Assembly: GCF_002270485.1 (NCBI RefSeq)
Contig: NZ_NQOG01000002.1
Coordinates: forward strand, 1 to 64,000
DNA: 64,000 nt
From: Anaerostipes hominis (ex Lee et al. 2021)
GTDB lineage: Bacteria > Bacillota > Clostridia > Lachnospirales > Lachnospiraceae
Direction of reading: 5' to 3'
In this document: in pieces, positions 1 through 7,954 of the stretch
Layout: each line of letters begins with the position of its first letter
Position numbering within the stretch: position 1 is the stretch's first letter
Program-made: the position numbers and the translations under genes
The notes under the pieces: model-generated
What the model was told of the DNA's origin: nothing
Databases searched by the model: none
What the model saw: only the letters and a program-made list of their open reading frames with translations

Positions 1-43
1 TTTTTGTAATTTATTAAGTGTTAGCATACTAATATTTTACACC

Positions 44-81
44 AACTGCCGGATTCTTTCGAGGTCTGGCAGTTATTTTTT
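44..81 (+). terminator. Intrinsic terminator at window start
   Basis: AACTGCC at 44-50 pairs with GGCAGTT at 68-74, and the stem extends by a few more pairs inward. It is followed by a run of T (75-81). The gene it ends lies upstream of the window and is not visible. Confidence 0.7.
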
Positions 82-132
82 GCATAGAAAAGGAGCTGCG
101 CACTAATCACTTAGTGCGACAGCCCCACTCGA

Positions 133-306
133 TTTTCATAGGAAAGTTCTACGACCTTCCCTATGAAATAAAAACGCTCCGCGGGTTGTGCACAGATGCG
201 TAAGGAAATTATTTGCCTGCGGCAAATTGCATCAGGCACGCAAAGTTGTCAAGCCCCTCAGAGTGAGGGGTTGGGGCGTTGAAGTGGGCTTGCCCACTTT
301 GTTCTG
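133..306 (+). repeat. Dispersed structured repeat, copy 1 (full length)
   Basis: About 174 bp, with a second full copy at 45231-45409 and a 5' partial copy at 55859-55930, all in the same orientation. It is a chain of hairpins: a 5' stem built on TTCATAGG / CCTATGAA, an ATTTGCC / GGCAAAT stem nested inside GATGC / GCATC, CCCCTCA / TGAGGGG, and AAGTGGGC / GCCCACTT at the 3' end. Copy 2 keeps the stems while changing both bases of several pairs, which points to a conserved RNA fold. There is no ORF inside. It sits beside the 3' end of the leftward thioesterase gene. It could be a structured RNA or a non-autonomous mobile element. A smaller hairpin (CGCACTAA / TTAGTGCG, 99-118) lies just upstream. 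Confidence 0.75.
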
Positions 307-311
307 AATGT

Positions 312-701
312 TTAATTTAATTTTTGTTTTGCATTATCTAAAAATGAATCGGCGGCTACGATATAGCGCTCGTGTGTGCCGATACCGATTCGGCCTTTAT
401 TGTCCATAATTTCCACCTGAAACTCTAATTTCTTGCGGTTGATCTCTGTCAGATGACACTGGCAGGTCACTTTGCAGCCTACGGGAGTGGCAGATACATG
501 GGAAATGTTTAAATTGGTGCCGACTGTGGTCATGCCCTCATCCAGCTTTCCCTCTAATAATTTTACGGCAGCCCTTTCTACCAGGAGTGTCATGGCAGGT
601 GTGGCATACACAGGAAGGCTTCCGCTCCCCCAGCGGGCGGCAGTCAATTCGTCAGTAACTTCTTCTGACAGGGTGATCTTGTCTCCAATTTCAATCTTCA
701 T
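312..701 (-). CDS. FlK-like hotdog thioesterase
   Basis: A 129-residue single-domain protein resembling the fluoroacetyl-CoA thioesterase (FlK) branch of hotdog-fold thioesterases, predicted to hydrolyse a small acyl-CoA in the cytoplasm. Visible family features are the MTLLVERAA helix near residues 37-45, carrying the Glu expected in the catalytic set, and the NISHVSATPVG strand near 65-75, carrying the His. The length is normal for the family. The start is supported by AGAGGA a few bases upstream of the ATG. The gene stands alone, divergent from the phosphatase gene at 950. The true substrate cannot be told from sequence; fluoroacetyl-CoA itself is unlikely, and housekeeping acyl-CoA turnover is the usual inference. 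Confidence 0.8.
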   Translation of the reverse strand: MKIEIGDKITLSEEVTDELTAARWGSGSLPVYATPAMTLLVERAAVKLLEGKLDEGMTTVGTNLNISHVSATPVGCKVTCQCHLTEINRKKLEFQVEIMDNKGRIGIGTHERYIVAADSFLDNAKQKLN

Positions 702-949
702 AAGTTGTCCTCTCTTGATTTATTCCATATCATTTTAGGATAGGTAACATTTCATACACTTAGTATAGCAAAATAAGATAAAAATGCCATAGTTTTTTAA
801 GAATTTATTGTAATCTATATATGTCTGAAGATGATTCTCACAGCGTAAGGCTGTAAAAGTCCTCAAAAGGCTATGGTGCAAAGCCGGTAAATACGTTAAA
901 ATAGTTTTTGACGGATATAATATTAAAATTAAGGTGAGGAGGAATCTTA

Positions 950-1555
950 TTGAAATTATACATGATGAGGCATGGAGAAACTTCATGGAATAAAATACGC
1001 AGGATTCAGGGACAGTCGGACATTGATCTGAATGAGGCCGGCAGAGAGGCGGCCAGGCTCACGAGTAAGGCTCTGAAAGATTTCAGATTCGACGCAGCCT
1101 ATACGAGTCCGCTCAGCAGGGCCAGGGAAACGGGGGAGATCGTACTTGCAGGAAGAGATATTCCGCTGATCGAAGACGAACGCCTGAAAGAGGCCAATTT
1201 CGGACCGTATGAAGGGGCTGACCTGAATGAATTATACGAAAAAAAAGAACCTATTCTGGACTTTTTTGACCGTCCGCACAAGATGACACTGATCGAGGGC
1301 GCGGAAACCCCGGCTCAGGTCGTAGAGCGGTCGAAAATATTTCTGGAGGAATTTATTCTTCCGATGGAAAAGGAAGCAGAAAGTGTGATCTTATTTACGC
1401 ACGGAGCGTTTATTCACGGAATGCTGACAAACATGTATAAAAGAGATGTGAGAGACTTTTGGAAGGGGCCGAAGCTGAAGAATTGTTCCATAAGTACGGC
1501 AGAATTAAAAGACGGCCGTTTCTGTGTTCTCAGTGAGGCAGAGGTCCTTTATTGA
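950..1555 (+). CDS. Histidine phosphatase family protein (phosphoglycerate mutase-like)
   Basis: A 201-residue cytoplasmic phosphatase of the histidine phosphatase (cofactor-dependent phosphoglycerate mutase/GpmB-CobC) superfamily. The catalytic RHGETSWN motif is at residues 8-15, a SPLSRARET motif near 53-61, and the second catalytic His is in LFTHGAFIH near residue 150. The start is a TTG: the GGAGG at about 937-941 is correctly spaced for it, and the RHG motif falls at its usual distance from the N terminus. It is followed after 36 bp by a DUF1700 gene, likely in one transcript. A TATAAT at 916-921 could be its -10 element. The substrate is unknown; these proteins range from sugar-phosphate phosphatases to alpha-ribazole phosphatase, and no cobalamin genes are near. 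Confidence 0.85.
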   Translation: MKLYMMRHGETSWNKIRRIQGQSDIDLNEAGREAARLTSKALKDFRFDAAYTSPLSRARETGEIVLAGRDIPLIEDERLKEANFGPYEGADLNELYEKKEPILDFFDRPHKMTLIEGAETPAQVVERSKIFLEEFILPMEKEAESVILFTHGAFIHGMLTNMYKRDVRDFWKGPKLKNCSISTAELKDGRFCVLSEAEVLY

Positions 1556-1591
1556 AATTCAGAAAGAGAAAGAAGCTAAAGGAGACATACG

Positions 1592-2023
1592 ATGACGAAA
1601 TATGAGTTTTTAAAGGAACTCCGGGAAGCGCTGGAGGGACAGGTGCCGATGAGTGAAATTGATGATTCCATTTCCTATTACAGAGATTATTTCAGCCGCC
1701 AGGAGGCAGATGGAAGGAGTGAGCAGGAGATCTTGGAAGAACTAGGCAGCCCAAGACTTATCGCAAAATCCATCATCGAGACAAAGGGCGGGGAGCAGAT
1801 CTATTATGAAGATACCTATGAAGAACAGGTGAATGAAGAGGAAGGTTCTCCGAAAGTTTTTGTGTTTGATTCTTTTCTGACGAAGATTGGGTGTCTGGCA
1901 GCGGTGATCATTGTCATCATACTGATTGGAAGCGTGTTCGCCGTAGCGCTCCGCTTTATCGGACCGATCATTATGATCCTTCTTCTTATCTACCTGATCA
2001 AAAATGTTTTTGGAAAGAGGTAA
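1592..2023 (+). CDS. DUF1700 (HAAS-type) membrane protein
   Basis: A 143-residue protein with an N-terminal helical region starting MTKYEFLKELREAL and an ELGSPRLIAKSI motif near residues 50-61, both typical of DUF1700/HAAS domain proteins. An acidic linker follows, then two membrane segments near residues 100-118 and 122-137. Such proteins are usually membrane components linked to PadR regulators or to sporulation and envelope signalling, but no PadR gene is next to it here. The start is set by AAAGGAGA 7-8 bases upstream. It sits between the phosphatase and the M20 hydrolase with short gaps. Its function is not known. Confidence 0.8.
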   Translation: MTKYEFLKELREALEGQVPMSEIDDSISYYRDYFSRQEADGRSEQEILEELGSPRLIAKSIIETKGGEQIYYEDTYEEQVNEEEGSPKVFVFDSFLTKIGCLAAVIIVIILIGSVFAVALRFIGPIIMILLLIYLIKNVFGKR

Positions 2024-2032
2024 GGGCAGAAA

Positions 2033-3172
2033 ATGGATATCATTCAGGAAGTAAACCAGGCCAGGGAGAGGATCGTAAAGTACAGGCAGGATCTTCACCG
2101 ATGTCCGGAGACGGCCTTTGAAGAATATAAGACTACAGCCTATATCAAGCGGCAGCTGGATGCCATGGGGATATCCTATACACCGTTGCATCCCACAGGT
2201 ATTGTGGCGGAGATCGGGAAGGGCAGGGGAGCGGCTGCCCTAAGGGCCGATATTGATGCATTAAAAGTAAAAGAGGAGACAGGGTGTTCTTTTGCGTCAG
2301 AACATCAGGGATATATGCATGCCTGCGGACATGACGGGCATGCAGCCATTCTTTTGGGCGCAGCCGGTATTCTGAAAAAGCATGAAAAGGAATTATCAAA
2401 AAAAGTATTTCTTGTTTTTCAGCCGGCGGAGGAGACTGCCCAGGGGGCAAAACTGGTCCTGGAGTCAGGGCTATTAGAAGGTGTAAAAGAAATTTTCGGC
2501 CTCCATATTTTTTCCGGGATCGAAGCCGGGAAGATTTCTCTGGAGGCAGGGCCGAGAATGGCTGCTACGGACTGGTTTTCTATAGACATCAGAGGGAAAT
2601 CCGGTCATGCCGGAAAACCTCATCTTTGTACGGACGCATCGGTGATCGCTGCCGCCACGGTCATGAACCTTCAGACGATCGTGAGCAGAAATACCGATCC
2701 TCTGGACTCAGCTGTAGTTACTGTGGGAAAGATGACCTCAGGTACAGCCAGAAATGTCATATCCGGCTCTGCCGGAATCGAGGGAACGGTCCGGACATTT
2801 TCGGAGGAGACTGAAAAAATGGTGAAGGAACGGGTCATCGAAATCGCCGTGGGAACAGCCGGTCAGCTGGGAGGAGAAGCGGCCGTAGATTATCCGCCGT
2901 CCAGTCATCCGCCTCTGATCAACGGGGAATCGACGGTGGAGAGAGCCATGCGGGGAGCAGGAAAGATTTTTTCCGAGAAGGACTTTGTGCATGTGCCTCC
3001 GATGATGCTAGGAGAAGATTATTCCAACTATTTAAAGACGATTCCGGGAGCCTTTGCATTTGTGGGAGGAGGTAAAGATCAGTTTCCCAATCACCACGGC
3101 AGATTTGACATGGATGAAAAGGCACTGGTAAGCGGAGTGAAACTGATGCTTGCTTATGTCATGGAAGAGTAG
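2033..3172 (+). CDS. M20 family amidohydrolase
   Basis: A 379-residue metal-dependent amidohydrolase of the M20D group (N-acyl-amino acid / hippurate / N-acetyldiaminopimelate deacetylase-like). The metal-binding HACGHDGH is at residues 96-103, the FQPAEET motif with the catalytic Glu is near 135-141, and a dimerisation domain containing KSGHAGKPH follows near 190-198. A late GEDYSNY motif near 323-329 is also characteristic. It lies 10 bp after the DUF1700 gene, so it is probably co-transcribed. Its substrate is an N-acylated amino acid or small peptide; a role in peptide scavenging is inference. The length is typical of the family. Confidence 0.88.
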   Translation: MDIIQEVNQARERIVKYRQDLHRCPETAFEEYKTTAYIKRQLDAMGISYTPLHPTGIVAEIGKGRGAAALRADIDALKVKEETGCSFASEHQGYMHACGHDGHAAILLGAAGILKKHEKELSKKVFLVFQPAEETAQGAKLVLESGLLEGVKEIFGLHIFSGIEAGKISLEAGPRMAATDWFSIDIRGKSGHAGKPHLCTDASVIAAATVMNLQTIVSRNTDPLDSAVVTVGKMTSGTARNVISGSAGIEGTVRTFSEETEKMVKERVIEIAVGTAGQLGGEAAVDYPPSSHPPLINGESTVERAMRGAGKIFSEKDFVHVPPMMLGEDYSNYLKTIPGAFAFVGGGKDQFPNHHGRFDMDEKALVSGVKLMLAYVMEE

Positions 3173-3227
3173 GCAGTTCGCAGGGATGAGCAGTACAAAA
3201 AACGGCAGAATGTACAGTATTTCGTGC

Positions 3228-3256
3228 TAGACCGCAATTCACAAGTATGCTATAAT
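3228..3256 (+). promoter_or_regulatory. Candidate sigma-A promoter for threonine synthase
   Basis: TAGACC (3228-3233) and a perfect TATAAT (3251-3256) are separated by 17 bp, about 70 bp upstream of the thrC start. The -35 element is a weak match. No T-box or other riboswitch fold was seen in the leader. Confidence 0.5.
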
Positions 3257-3326
3257 CATAGCCAAAGAAAAAATAGGCCTCATTTATGGCCTTACAGATT
3301 ATAAACCAGGGAAAAGGCGGGTAATT

Positions 3327-4814
3327 ATGAATTTAGTTTATCGTAGTACAAGAAACAGGGAAGAGACGGCATCTGCTTCTGAAGCGATCCTTAAGGGACT
3401 GACGGATGACGGAGGACTTTTTGTGCCGGATTCTATTCCGAAGCTCCAGGTTTCCGTAGAAGACCTGACAGAGATGACCTATCAGGAAATTGCGTATGCG
3501 GTTATGAAGGAGTTTCTCACAGATTTTACAGAGGAAGAGTTAAAGACCTGTATTGCCAATGCTTATGATGACAAGTTTGACACAGAGGAGATCGCTCCGA
3601 TAGTGAAAGCAGGGGATGTATATTATCTTGAGCTGTTCCACGGCTCCACCATCGCATTCAAGGATATGGCTCTCTCCATCCTCCCTCATCTTTTAGTTAC
3701 TTCCGCAAAAAAGAATCATGTGAAAAATGAGATCGTGATCCTGACAGCCACTTCCGGAGACACCGGCAAAGCTGCTCTGGCCGGTTTTGCAGACGTGCCG
3801 GGAACGAAGATCATTGTCTTTTATCCGAAATCCGGGGTCAGCCCGATCCAGGAAAAGCAGATGCTGACCCAGAAGGGTGAAAATACTTACGTTATCGGCA
3901 TCAAAGGTAACTTTGACGATGCCCAGACCGGCGTGAAAAAGATGTTCTCCAACAGGGAACTGGCAGCAGTGATGGACGGGAACGGGTATCAGTTTTCATC
4001 TGCAAACTCAATTAACATCGGACGTCTGGTTCCTCAGATCGTATATTACGTAAAAGCCTATGCGGATCTGGTGAAAAAAGGTGCAGTAAAAGCAGGAGAT
4101 CCGATGAACGTCGTAGTCCCTACGGGTAACTTTGGAAATATCCTGGCAGCGTTTTATGCAAAACAGATGGGAATTCCGATCGGAAAGTTTGTCTGTGCGT
4201 CCAATGAAAATAAAGTTTTGTTTGATTTCTTCCGGACTGGAGAATATGACAGAAAGCGTGAGTTTGTTGTGACATCATCTCCTTCCATGGACATTTTGAT
4301 TTCCAGCAATCTGGAGCGTTTGATTTACAGAATTGCTGGAAATGATGCCGAACAGTGTGCGAAATTTATGAATGCTCTGACAGAAGACGGCGCATATGAG
4401 ATCACACAGGAGATGAGAGACCAGCTCTCAGAGTTCTTCGGGGCTTATGCCACAGAAGAAGAGACTATGGAGAAGATCAGACAGATCTATGAGGCAGAAC
4501 ATTATGTACTGGATACCCATACGGCAGTAGCATCCGTGGCATATGACAAATATATCAAAGACAGTGGTGACAAGACACCGACAGTCATAGCGTCCACCGC
4601 CAGCCCGTATAAGTTTACCAGAAGCGTAATGAATGCCATCGATCCAAAATATGATGAAAAGTCTGATTTTGAATTAGTGGATGAGTTACATAGAATTTCC
4701 GGCGTGACTGTCCCCGGCGCCATCGAAGAGATCAGGACGGCTCCGATCCTCCACGATACAGTCTGTGAGACGGCAGCTATGGAAGAAGAAATGAAAAAAA
4801 TCTTGAATATTTAA
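3327..4814 (+). CDS. thrC: Threonine synthase
   Basis: A 495-residue PLP enzyme converting O-phosphohomoserine to threonine in the cytoplasm. The N terminus (MNLVYRSTRN) and LTDDGGLFVPD near residues 25-35 are typical of the long form of threonine synthase. The PLP lysine is K112 in STIAFKDMALS. The phosphate-binding SGDTGKAAL loop follows near 143-151, and SANSINIGRL near 225-234 is a further family motif. It is monocistronic, with its own promoter at 3228 and a strong terminator directly downstream. No homoserine kinase or homoserine dehydrogenase gene is adjacent. Confidence 0.95.
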   Translation: MNLVYRSTRNREETASASEAILKGLTDDGGLFVPDSIPKLQVSVEDLTEMTYQEIAYAVMKEFLTDFTEEELKTCIANAYDDKFDTEEIAPIVKAGDVYYLELFHGSTIAFKDMALSILPHLLVTSAKKNHVKNEIVILTATSGDTGKAALAGFADVPGTKIIVFYPKSGVSPIQEKQMLTQKGENTYVIGIKGNFDDAQTGVKKMFSNRELAAVMDGNGYQFSSANSINIGRLVPQIVYYVKAYADLVKKGAVKAGDPMNVVVPTGNFGNILAAFYAKQMGIPIGKFVCASNENKVLFDFFRTGEYDRKREFVVTSSPSMDILISSNLERLIYRIAGNDAEQCAKFMNALTEDGAYEITQEMRDQLSEFFGAYATEEETMEKIRQIYEAEHYVLDTHTAVASVAYDKYIKDSGDKTPTVIASTASPYKFTRSVMNAIDPKYDEKSDFELVDELHRISGVTVPGAIEEIRTAPILHDTVCETAAMEEEMKKILNI

Positions 4815-4828
4815 GATACCAATTATTA

Positions 4829-4862
4829 AAAACGGCAGAGTTGAATTCTCTGCCGTTTTTTT
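4829..4862 (+). terminator. Terminator of thrC
   Basis: AAAACGGCAGAG (4829-4840) pairs with CTCTGCCGTTTTT (4848-4860) around a short loop and runs into T residues. It begins 15 bp after the thrC stop. Confidence 0.9.
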
Positions 4863-4910
4863 GTCACAAAAAAGTATTTTTGATGTCTAATACTGCAGGA
4901 GGTAAAATTT

Positions 4911-5762
4911 ATGGATAAGATAACAAACCAACAACTTGAACTGCTCATCGGCAAAGCCGTAGACGGAGACAAAAAATCCCTGGAAACAGTGATCATGAGC
5001 GTACAGGACCTGATCTTCAATCTTTCCCTCAGGATGCTCGGGACTTTTGCGGATGCAGAGGATGCGTCACAGGACATCATAGTGAAAGTCATCACCCACT
5101 TGTCATCGTTTAGAAAAGAGAGTGCTTTTTCTACGTGGGTCTACAGGATTGCGGTAAACCATTTGAAGGATTATAAAAAGCACATGTTTGCCAATAGTCC
5201 TCTGAGTCTGGATTTTTACAGGGATGATATTGAGAATGCCCAAATCCGGGACATCCCTGATCTTACACAGAATGTAGAGGTTTCTATTTTAGAAGAAGAA
5301 CTGAAAATGTCATGTACCAATGTGCTGCTGCAGTGTCTGGACAGCGAGAGCAGATGTATTTTTATTCTGGGAACAATGTTTAAACTGGACAGCCGTATCG
5401 CAGGTGATATCCTGGGAATGACACCGGAGGCATACCGAAAGAGGCTTTCCAGAATACGCGGCAAAGTTGCAGATTTCCTTGACTGCTACTGCGGTGAATT
5501 TGGCCGGGGGACATGCAGATGCAGAGACAGGCTCAACTATGCCATCGAGAATCACCGCCTGGACCCGGGCAAGCTGGATTATACGGCGGCAGATAAAATT
5601 TCAGAACAGACATTGTTTCATGTGAAGGATGCAATGGAAGATATTGATGATTTATCAATGAAATTTTCTTTTTGTAAATCCTATGGGTCACCGGAGAAAA
5701 TGAAACAGTTTATCAGGGAGTTTCTGGATTCTGCTCCGTTTTCTGTCGTGAAAGAATCGTAA
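4911..5762 (+). CDS. ECF-type sigma-70 family RNA polymerase sigma factor with Cys-rich C-terminal extension
   Basis: A 283-residue sigma factor. Region 2 is visible at about residues 30-90 (DAEDASQDIIVKV, then FSTWVYRIAVNHLKDYKK). Region 4 with its helix-turn-helix follows at about 140-190 (SRIAGDILGMTPEAYRKRLSRIRGKV). ECF factors are usually 160-200 residues, so about 90 residues at the C terminus are extra. That tail begins with four cysteines in a CYC...CRC arrangement near residues 194-206 and ends in a helical region without recognised motifs. No anti-sigma gene with membrane segments is next to it, so the tail may hold the regulatory input. The AGGAGG ribosome site at about 4898-4903 fixes the start. 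Confidence 0.85.
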   Translation: MDKITNQQLELLIGKAVDGDKKSLETVIMSVQDLIFNLSLRMLGTFADAEDASQDIIVKVITHLSSFRKESAFSTWVYRIAVNHLKDYKKHMFANSPLSLDFYRDDIENAQIRDIPDLTQNVEVSILEEELKMSCTNVLLQCLDSESRCIFILGTMFKLDSRIAGDILGMTPEAYRKRLSRIRGKVADFLDCYCGEFGRGTCRCRDRLNYAIENHRLDPGKLDYTAADKISEQTLFHVKDAMEDIDDLSMKFSFCKSYGSPEKMKQFIREFLDSAPFSVVKES

Positions 5763-5775
5763 GGAGGGATTATAC

Positions 5776-6367
5776 ATGAATATGGAACTGATTTTAAATT
5801 ATTTATCGGAACTCAGTCGAAATAATAACCGGGAGTGGTATCATGCGCACAAGGAAGAGTATCAGCAGGCCAATGCAACTGGTGAGGGACACCAGGTTCA
5901 GCCGTGATAAGTCTCCGTATAATCCCTGTTTCCGCGCTCACATTTCATCAAAAGGCAAACTGCCGGTTCCCGTTGGATATTATATCATGATCCGGCCGGG
6001 TGATCAGTCTTTTTTAGGCGGAGGTTTATTTGCGGATATGTTTAAAGACGCTACAAGGATGGTGCGGGACTATCTTTCAAAACATCCTGCGGAGTGGGAA
6101 CAAATCATCGGGTCTGAAGAGTTTAAGAGCTATTTTGCTGTAAAGGGCACGGCACTGAAAAATGTGCCTGCAGGCTACGATGAGGATCATCTACAGGCTA
6201 AATATCTGAAGAATAAAAGCTGGTATCTGGAATATTTCATAAAAGACGAGGAACTCCTGGATGGGGAACAATTTCTGGACAGAGCTGCAGACATTTTTCA
6301 TAAAATGAAACCGTTTAATGATTATCTGAACAGAGCATTGGAAAGCTTTAAGATGCCTCAGAGATAA
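5776..6367 (+). pseudogene. Broken DUF2461 family gene
   Basis: DUF2461 proteins start with an LSELSRNNNREWYHAHKEEY-like region, and this is present from the ATG at 5776 (preceded by AAGGAGG). That frame stops at 5905 after 43 codons. The rest of the family (VRDTRFSRDKSPYNPCFRAHIS and onward) continues to 6367 in the +1 frame. Between the two parts about 45-50 residues normally present in the family are missing. The simplest reading is an internal deletion near 5872-5880 that also shifted the frame. The 3' part remains open from 5843 but begins with out-of-frame sequence. The function of intact family members is unknown. Confidence 0.8.
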
Positions 6368-6374
6368 AAATGCC

Positions 6375-6779
6375 ATACCCTGAGGGCGGACACGCATCGC
6401 GTGTTAAGGTATACCCACAGGGCATCCCGTATTTTATACCCTGAGGGTGGACACGCATCGCGTGTTAAGGTATACCCACAGGGCATCCCGTATTTTATAC
6501 CCTGAGGGTGGACACGCATCGCGTGTTAAGGTATACCCACAGGGCATCCCGTATTTTATACCCTGAGGGTGGACACGCATCGCGTGTTAAGGTATACCCA
6601 CAGGGCATCCCGTATTTTATACCCTGAGGGTGGACACGCATCGCGTGTTAAGGTATACCCACAGGGCATCCCGTATTTTATACCCTACGGGTGGACACGC
6701 ATCGCGTGTTAAGGTATACCCACAGGGCATCCCGTATTTTATACCCTACGGGTGGACACGCTTCGCGTGTTAAGGTATA
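6375..6779. repeat. Tandem array of 61-bp hairpin units (6 full, 1 partial)
   Basis: Units start at 6375, 6436, 6497, 6558, 6619, 6680 and 6741 with an exact 61-bp period. Each holds an interrupted palindrome: TATACC, then ACACGC-ATC-GCGTGT, then GGTATA. A spacer of about 21 bp containing CCCACAGGG follows. The last copy ends exactly after the GGTATA arm and has loop TTC instead of ATC. Copies 6 and 7 read CCCTACGGG where earlier copies read CCCTGAGGG. The first copy differs slightly (CATACC arm, GGGCGG). The units are otherwise almost identical, so expansion is recent. There are no unique spacers, so this is not a CRISPR. The array fills the gap between the DUF2461 pseudogene and the gene at 6813. 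Confidence 0.95.
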
Positions 6780-6812
6780 ATTTAAGAAAAAGTATGTGAG
6801 GAGACGGTGATT

Positions 6813-7103
6813 ATGCCAAAGGATTTATTTGATAAGATCGAGCAGACCATAACGACTACTGGGAAGGCAGCGGCGAAAAAGGCAAGGGAAGTAGCAGATA
6901 CGGCAAAGATTAAAAATGATATCCGCGTTGCGAAGCGTGAATTAAATGATTTGTATGAGCAGGTTGGACGGCAGTATTTTGAGTCTCATATGGATTATCC
7001 GGAAGCGGAATATATTGATCTGTTTAATCTGATCGAAAAGATCCGGGGAGATATCAAAGTCATGGAAGCGGACCTTGAGATGGTCAGAGAAGAAGAATCG
7101 TAA
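6813..7103 (+). CDS. Small coiled-coil protein of unknown function
   Basis: A 96-residue, highly charged, helical soluble protein without signal peptide or membrane segment. It starts MPKDLFDKIEQTI and contains a KAAAKKAREVADTAKI stretch followed by heptad-like helices. The family is common in Lachnospiraceae-type genomes but I recognise no assigned function. A GTG at 6807 is in frame, but GAGGAG at 6798-6803 is better spaced for the ATG at 6813. It lies immediately after the hairpin array, so its promoter may lie within or before the array. It ends at a bidirectional terminator shared with the leftward ABC operon. Confidence 0.75.
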   Translation: MPKDLFDKIEQTITTTGKAAAKKAREVADTAKIKNDIRVAKRELNDLYEQVGRQYFESHMDYPEAEYIDLFNLIEKIRGDIKVMEADLEMVREEES

Positions 7104-7123
7104 GATTGAGATTAGTAAAATAT

Positions 7124-7160
7124 AAAAGCCGGCAGGAAATTTTATCCTGCCGGCTTTTTA
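7124..7160. terminator. Bidirectional terminator between convergent genes
   Basis: AAAAGCCGGCAGGA (7124-7137) pairs with TCCTGCCGGCTTTTT (7145-7159). The flanking A and T tracts allow it to act on both strands, ending the gene at 6813 and the leftward ABC operon. Confidence 0.9.
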
Positions 7161-7171
7161 GTGTTGTGTGA

Positions 7172-7954
7172 TCAGAGATTTGTTTTTCTTTCCATGAGAT
7201 ATCTTGTCAGGAAGAAGGAGACGATAATCTCTATGATGCTGCCGATGATCATCATAGGCAGCAGATAGTAGCAGAATTTCTCAAGTCCGGTAAAATTCAT
7301 AAAGTTCGGGAAGATGGACGAGAAGATGTTGGTCACAAGTGAAAGTGCCGCAGTTGCAAGGAAATAAGTTCCTATGGATGCCGCCAGGCGGTGGTTCGGT
7401 AAAAGACCTCCGATGGTAATACAGAGGTATACGAACAGCGGTGATGATATGGCACTCAATATCAATGAAGACAAAGTCTCAGTGATAAATAAAAATCTGA
7501 TTCCTGGGTCAATCTTGTTAAATTCCTGGAATGAAAGGGACAGCACATGACAGAAATCGGTCCAGTATGGCGTACCTGCCAGGAAAATAAAAATAGAGAA
7601 CATGAATGCGACGGAGGAGATAACAAACCAGAAGATACTGATCAGAAGTTTGTTCAGGATCTGAAGGTTGATGGAAACAGGAAGCGTAAAGCTTAAGTAT
7701 CCTTCATCGGTATAAAAGTTCTTATAAAACCGGTAAAAAGAGATAATAAAGCACATGAGGTACAGAGCGATCACGGCCACTACATAGATGGTCACAATAA
7801 AAATGCTGAGAGTCATGCGCAGCGGATCATTGCCGAATCCGATCATCATCATAAACAGTTTGAATAACAGTGTGATCCCGCCGAATGTTGCGAGCAGAGG
7901 CACAAAATACCGGGCGGTGGCTTTCAATTCATATTTCAGTAGTTTTCCTAGCAT
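7172..7954 (-). CDS. ABC transporter permease (YtrC/ABC-2-like)
   Basis: A 260-residue integral membrane protein with about six hydrophobic segments, starting MLGKLLKYELKATARYF, a typical opening for ABC-2-type permeases. It overlaps the ATPase gene by 7 bp and is the last gene of a GntR-ATPase-permease operon. That layout matches the YtrA-type operons of Firmicutes, which respond to cell-envelope-active agents. The transported substrate is not evident from sequence. Confidence 0.85.
   Translation of the reverse strand: MLGKLLKYELKATARYFVPLLATFGGITLLFKLFMMMIGFGNDPLRMTLSIFIVTIYVVAVIALYLMCFIISFYRFYKNFYTDEGYLSFTLPVSINLQILNKLLISIFWFVISSVAFMFSIFIFLAGTPYWTDFCHVLSLSFQEFNKIDPGIRFLFITETLSSLILSAISSPLFVYLCITIGGLLPNHRLAASIGTYFLATAALSLVTNIFSSIFPNFMNFTGLEKFCYYLLPMMIIGSIIEIIVSFFLTRYLMERKTNL

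Noticed and set aside
3257-3326. T-box or amino-acid riboswitch before thrC
   Set aside because: The leader is too short and no T-box sequence or terminator/antiterminator pair is visible.
6375-6779. Tandem array as a possible CRISPR
   Set aside because: The whole 61-bp unit repeats with no unique spacers, and no cas genes are present.
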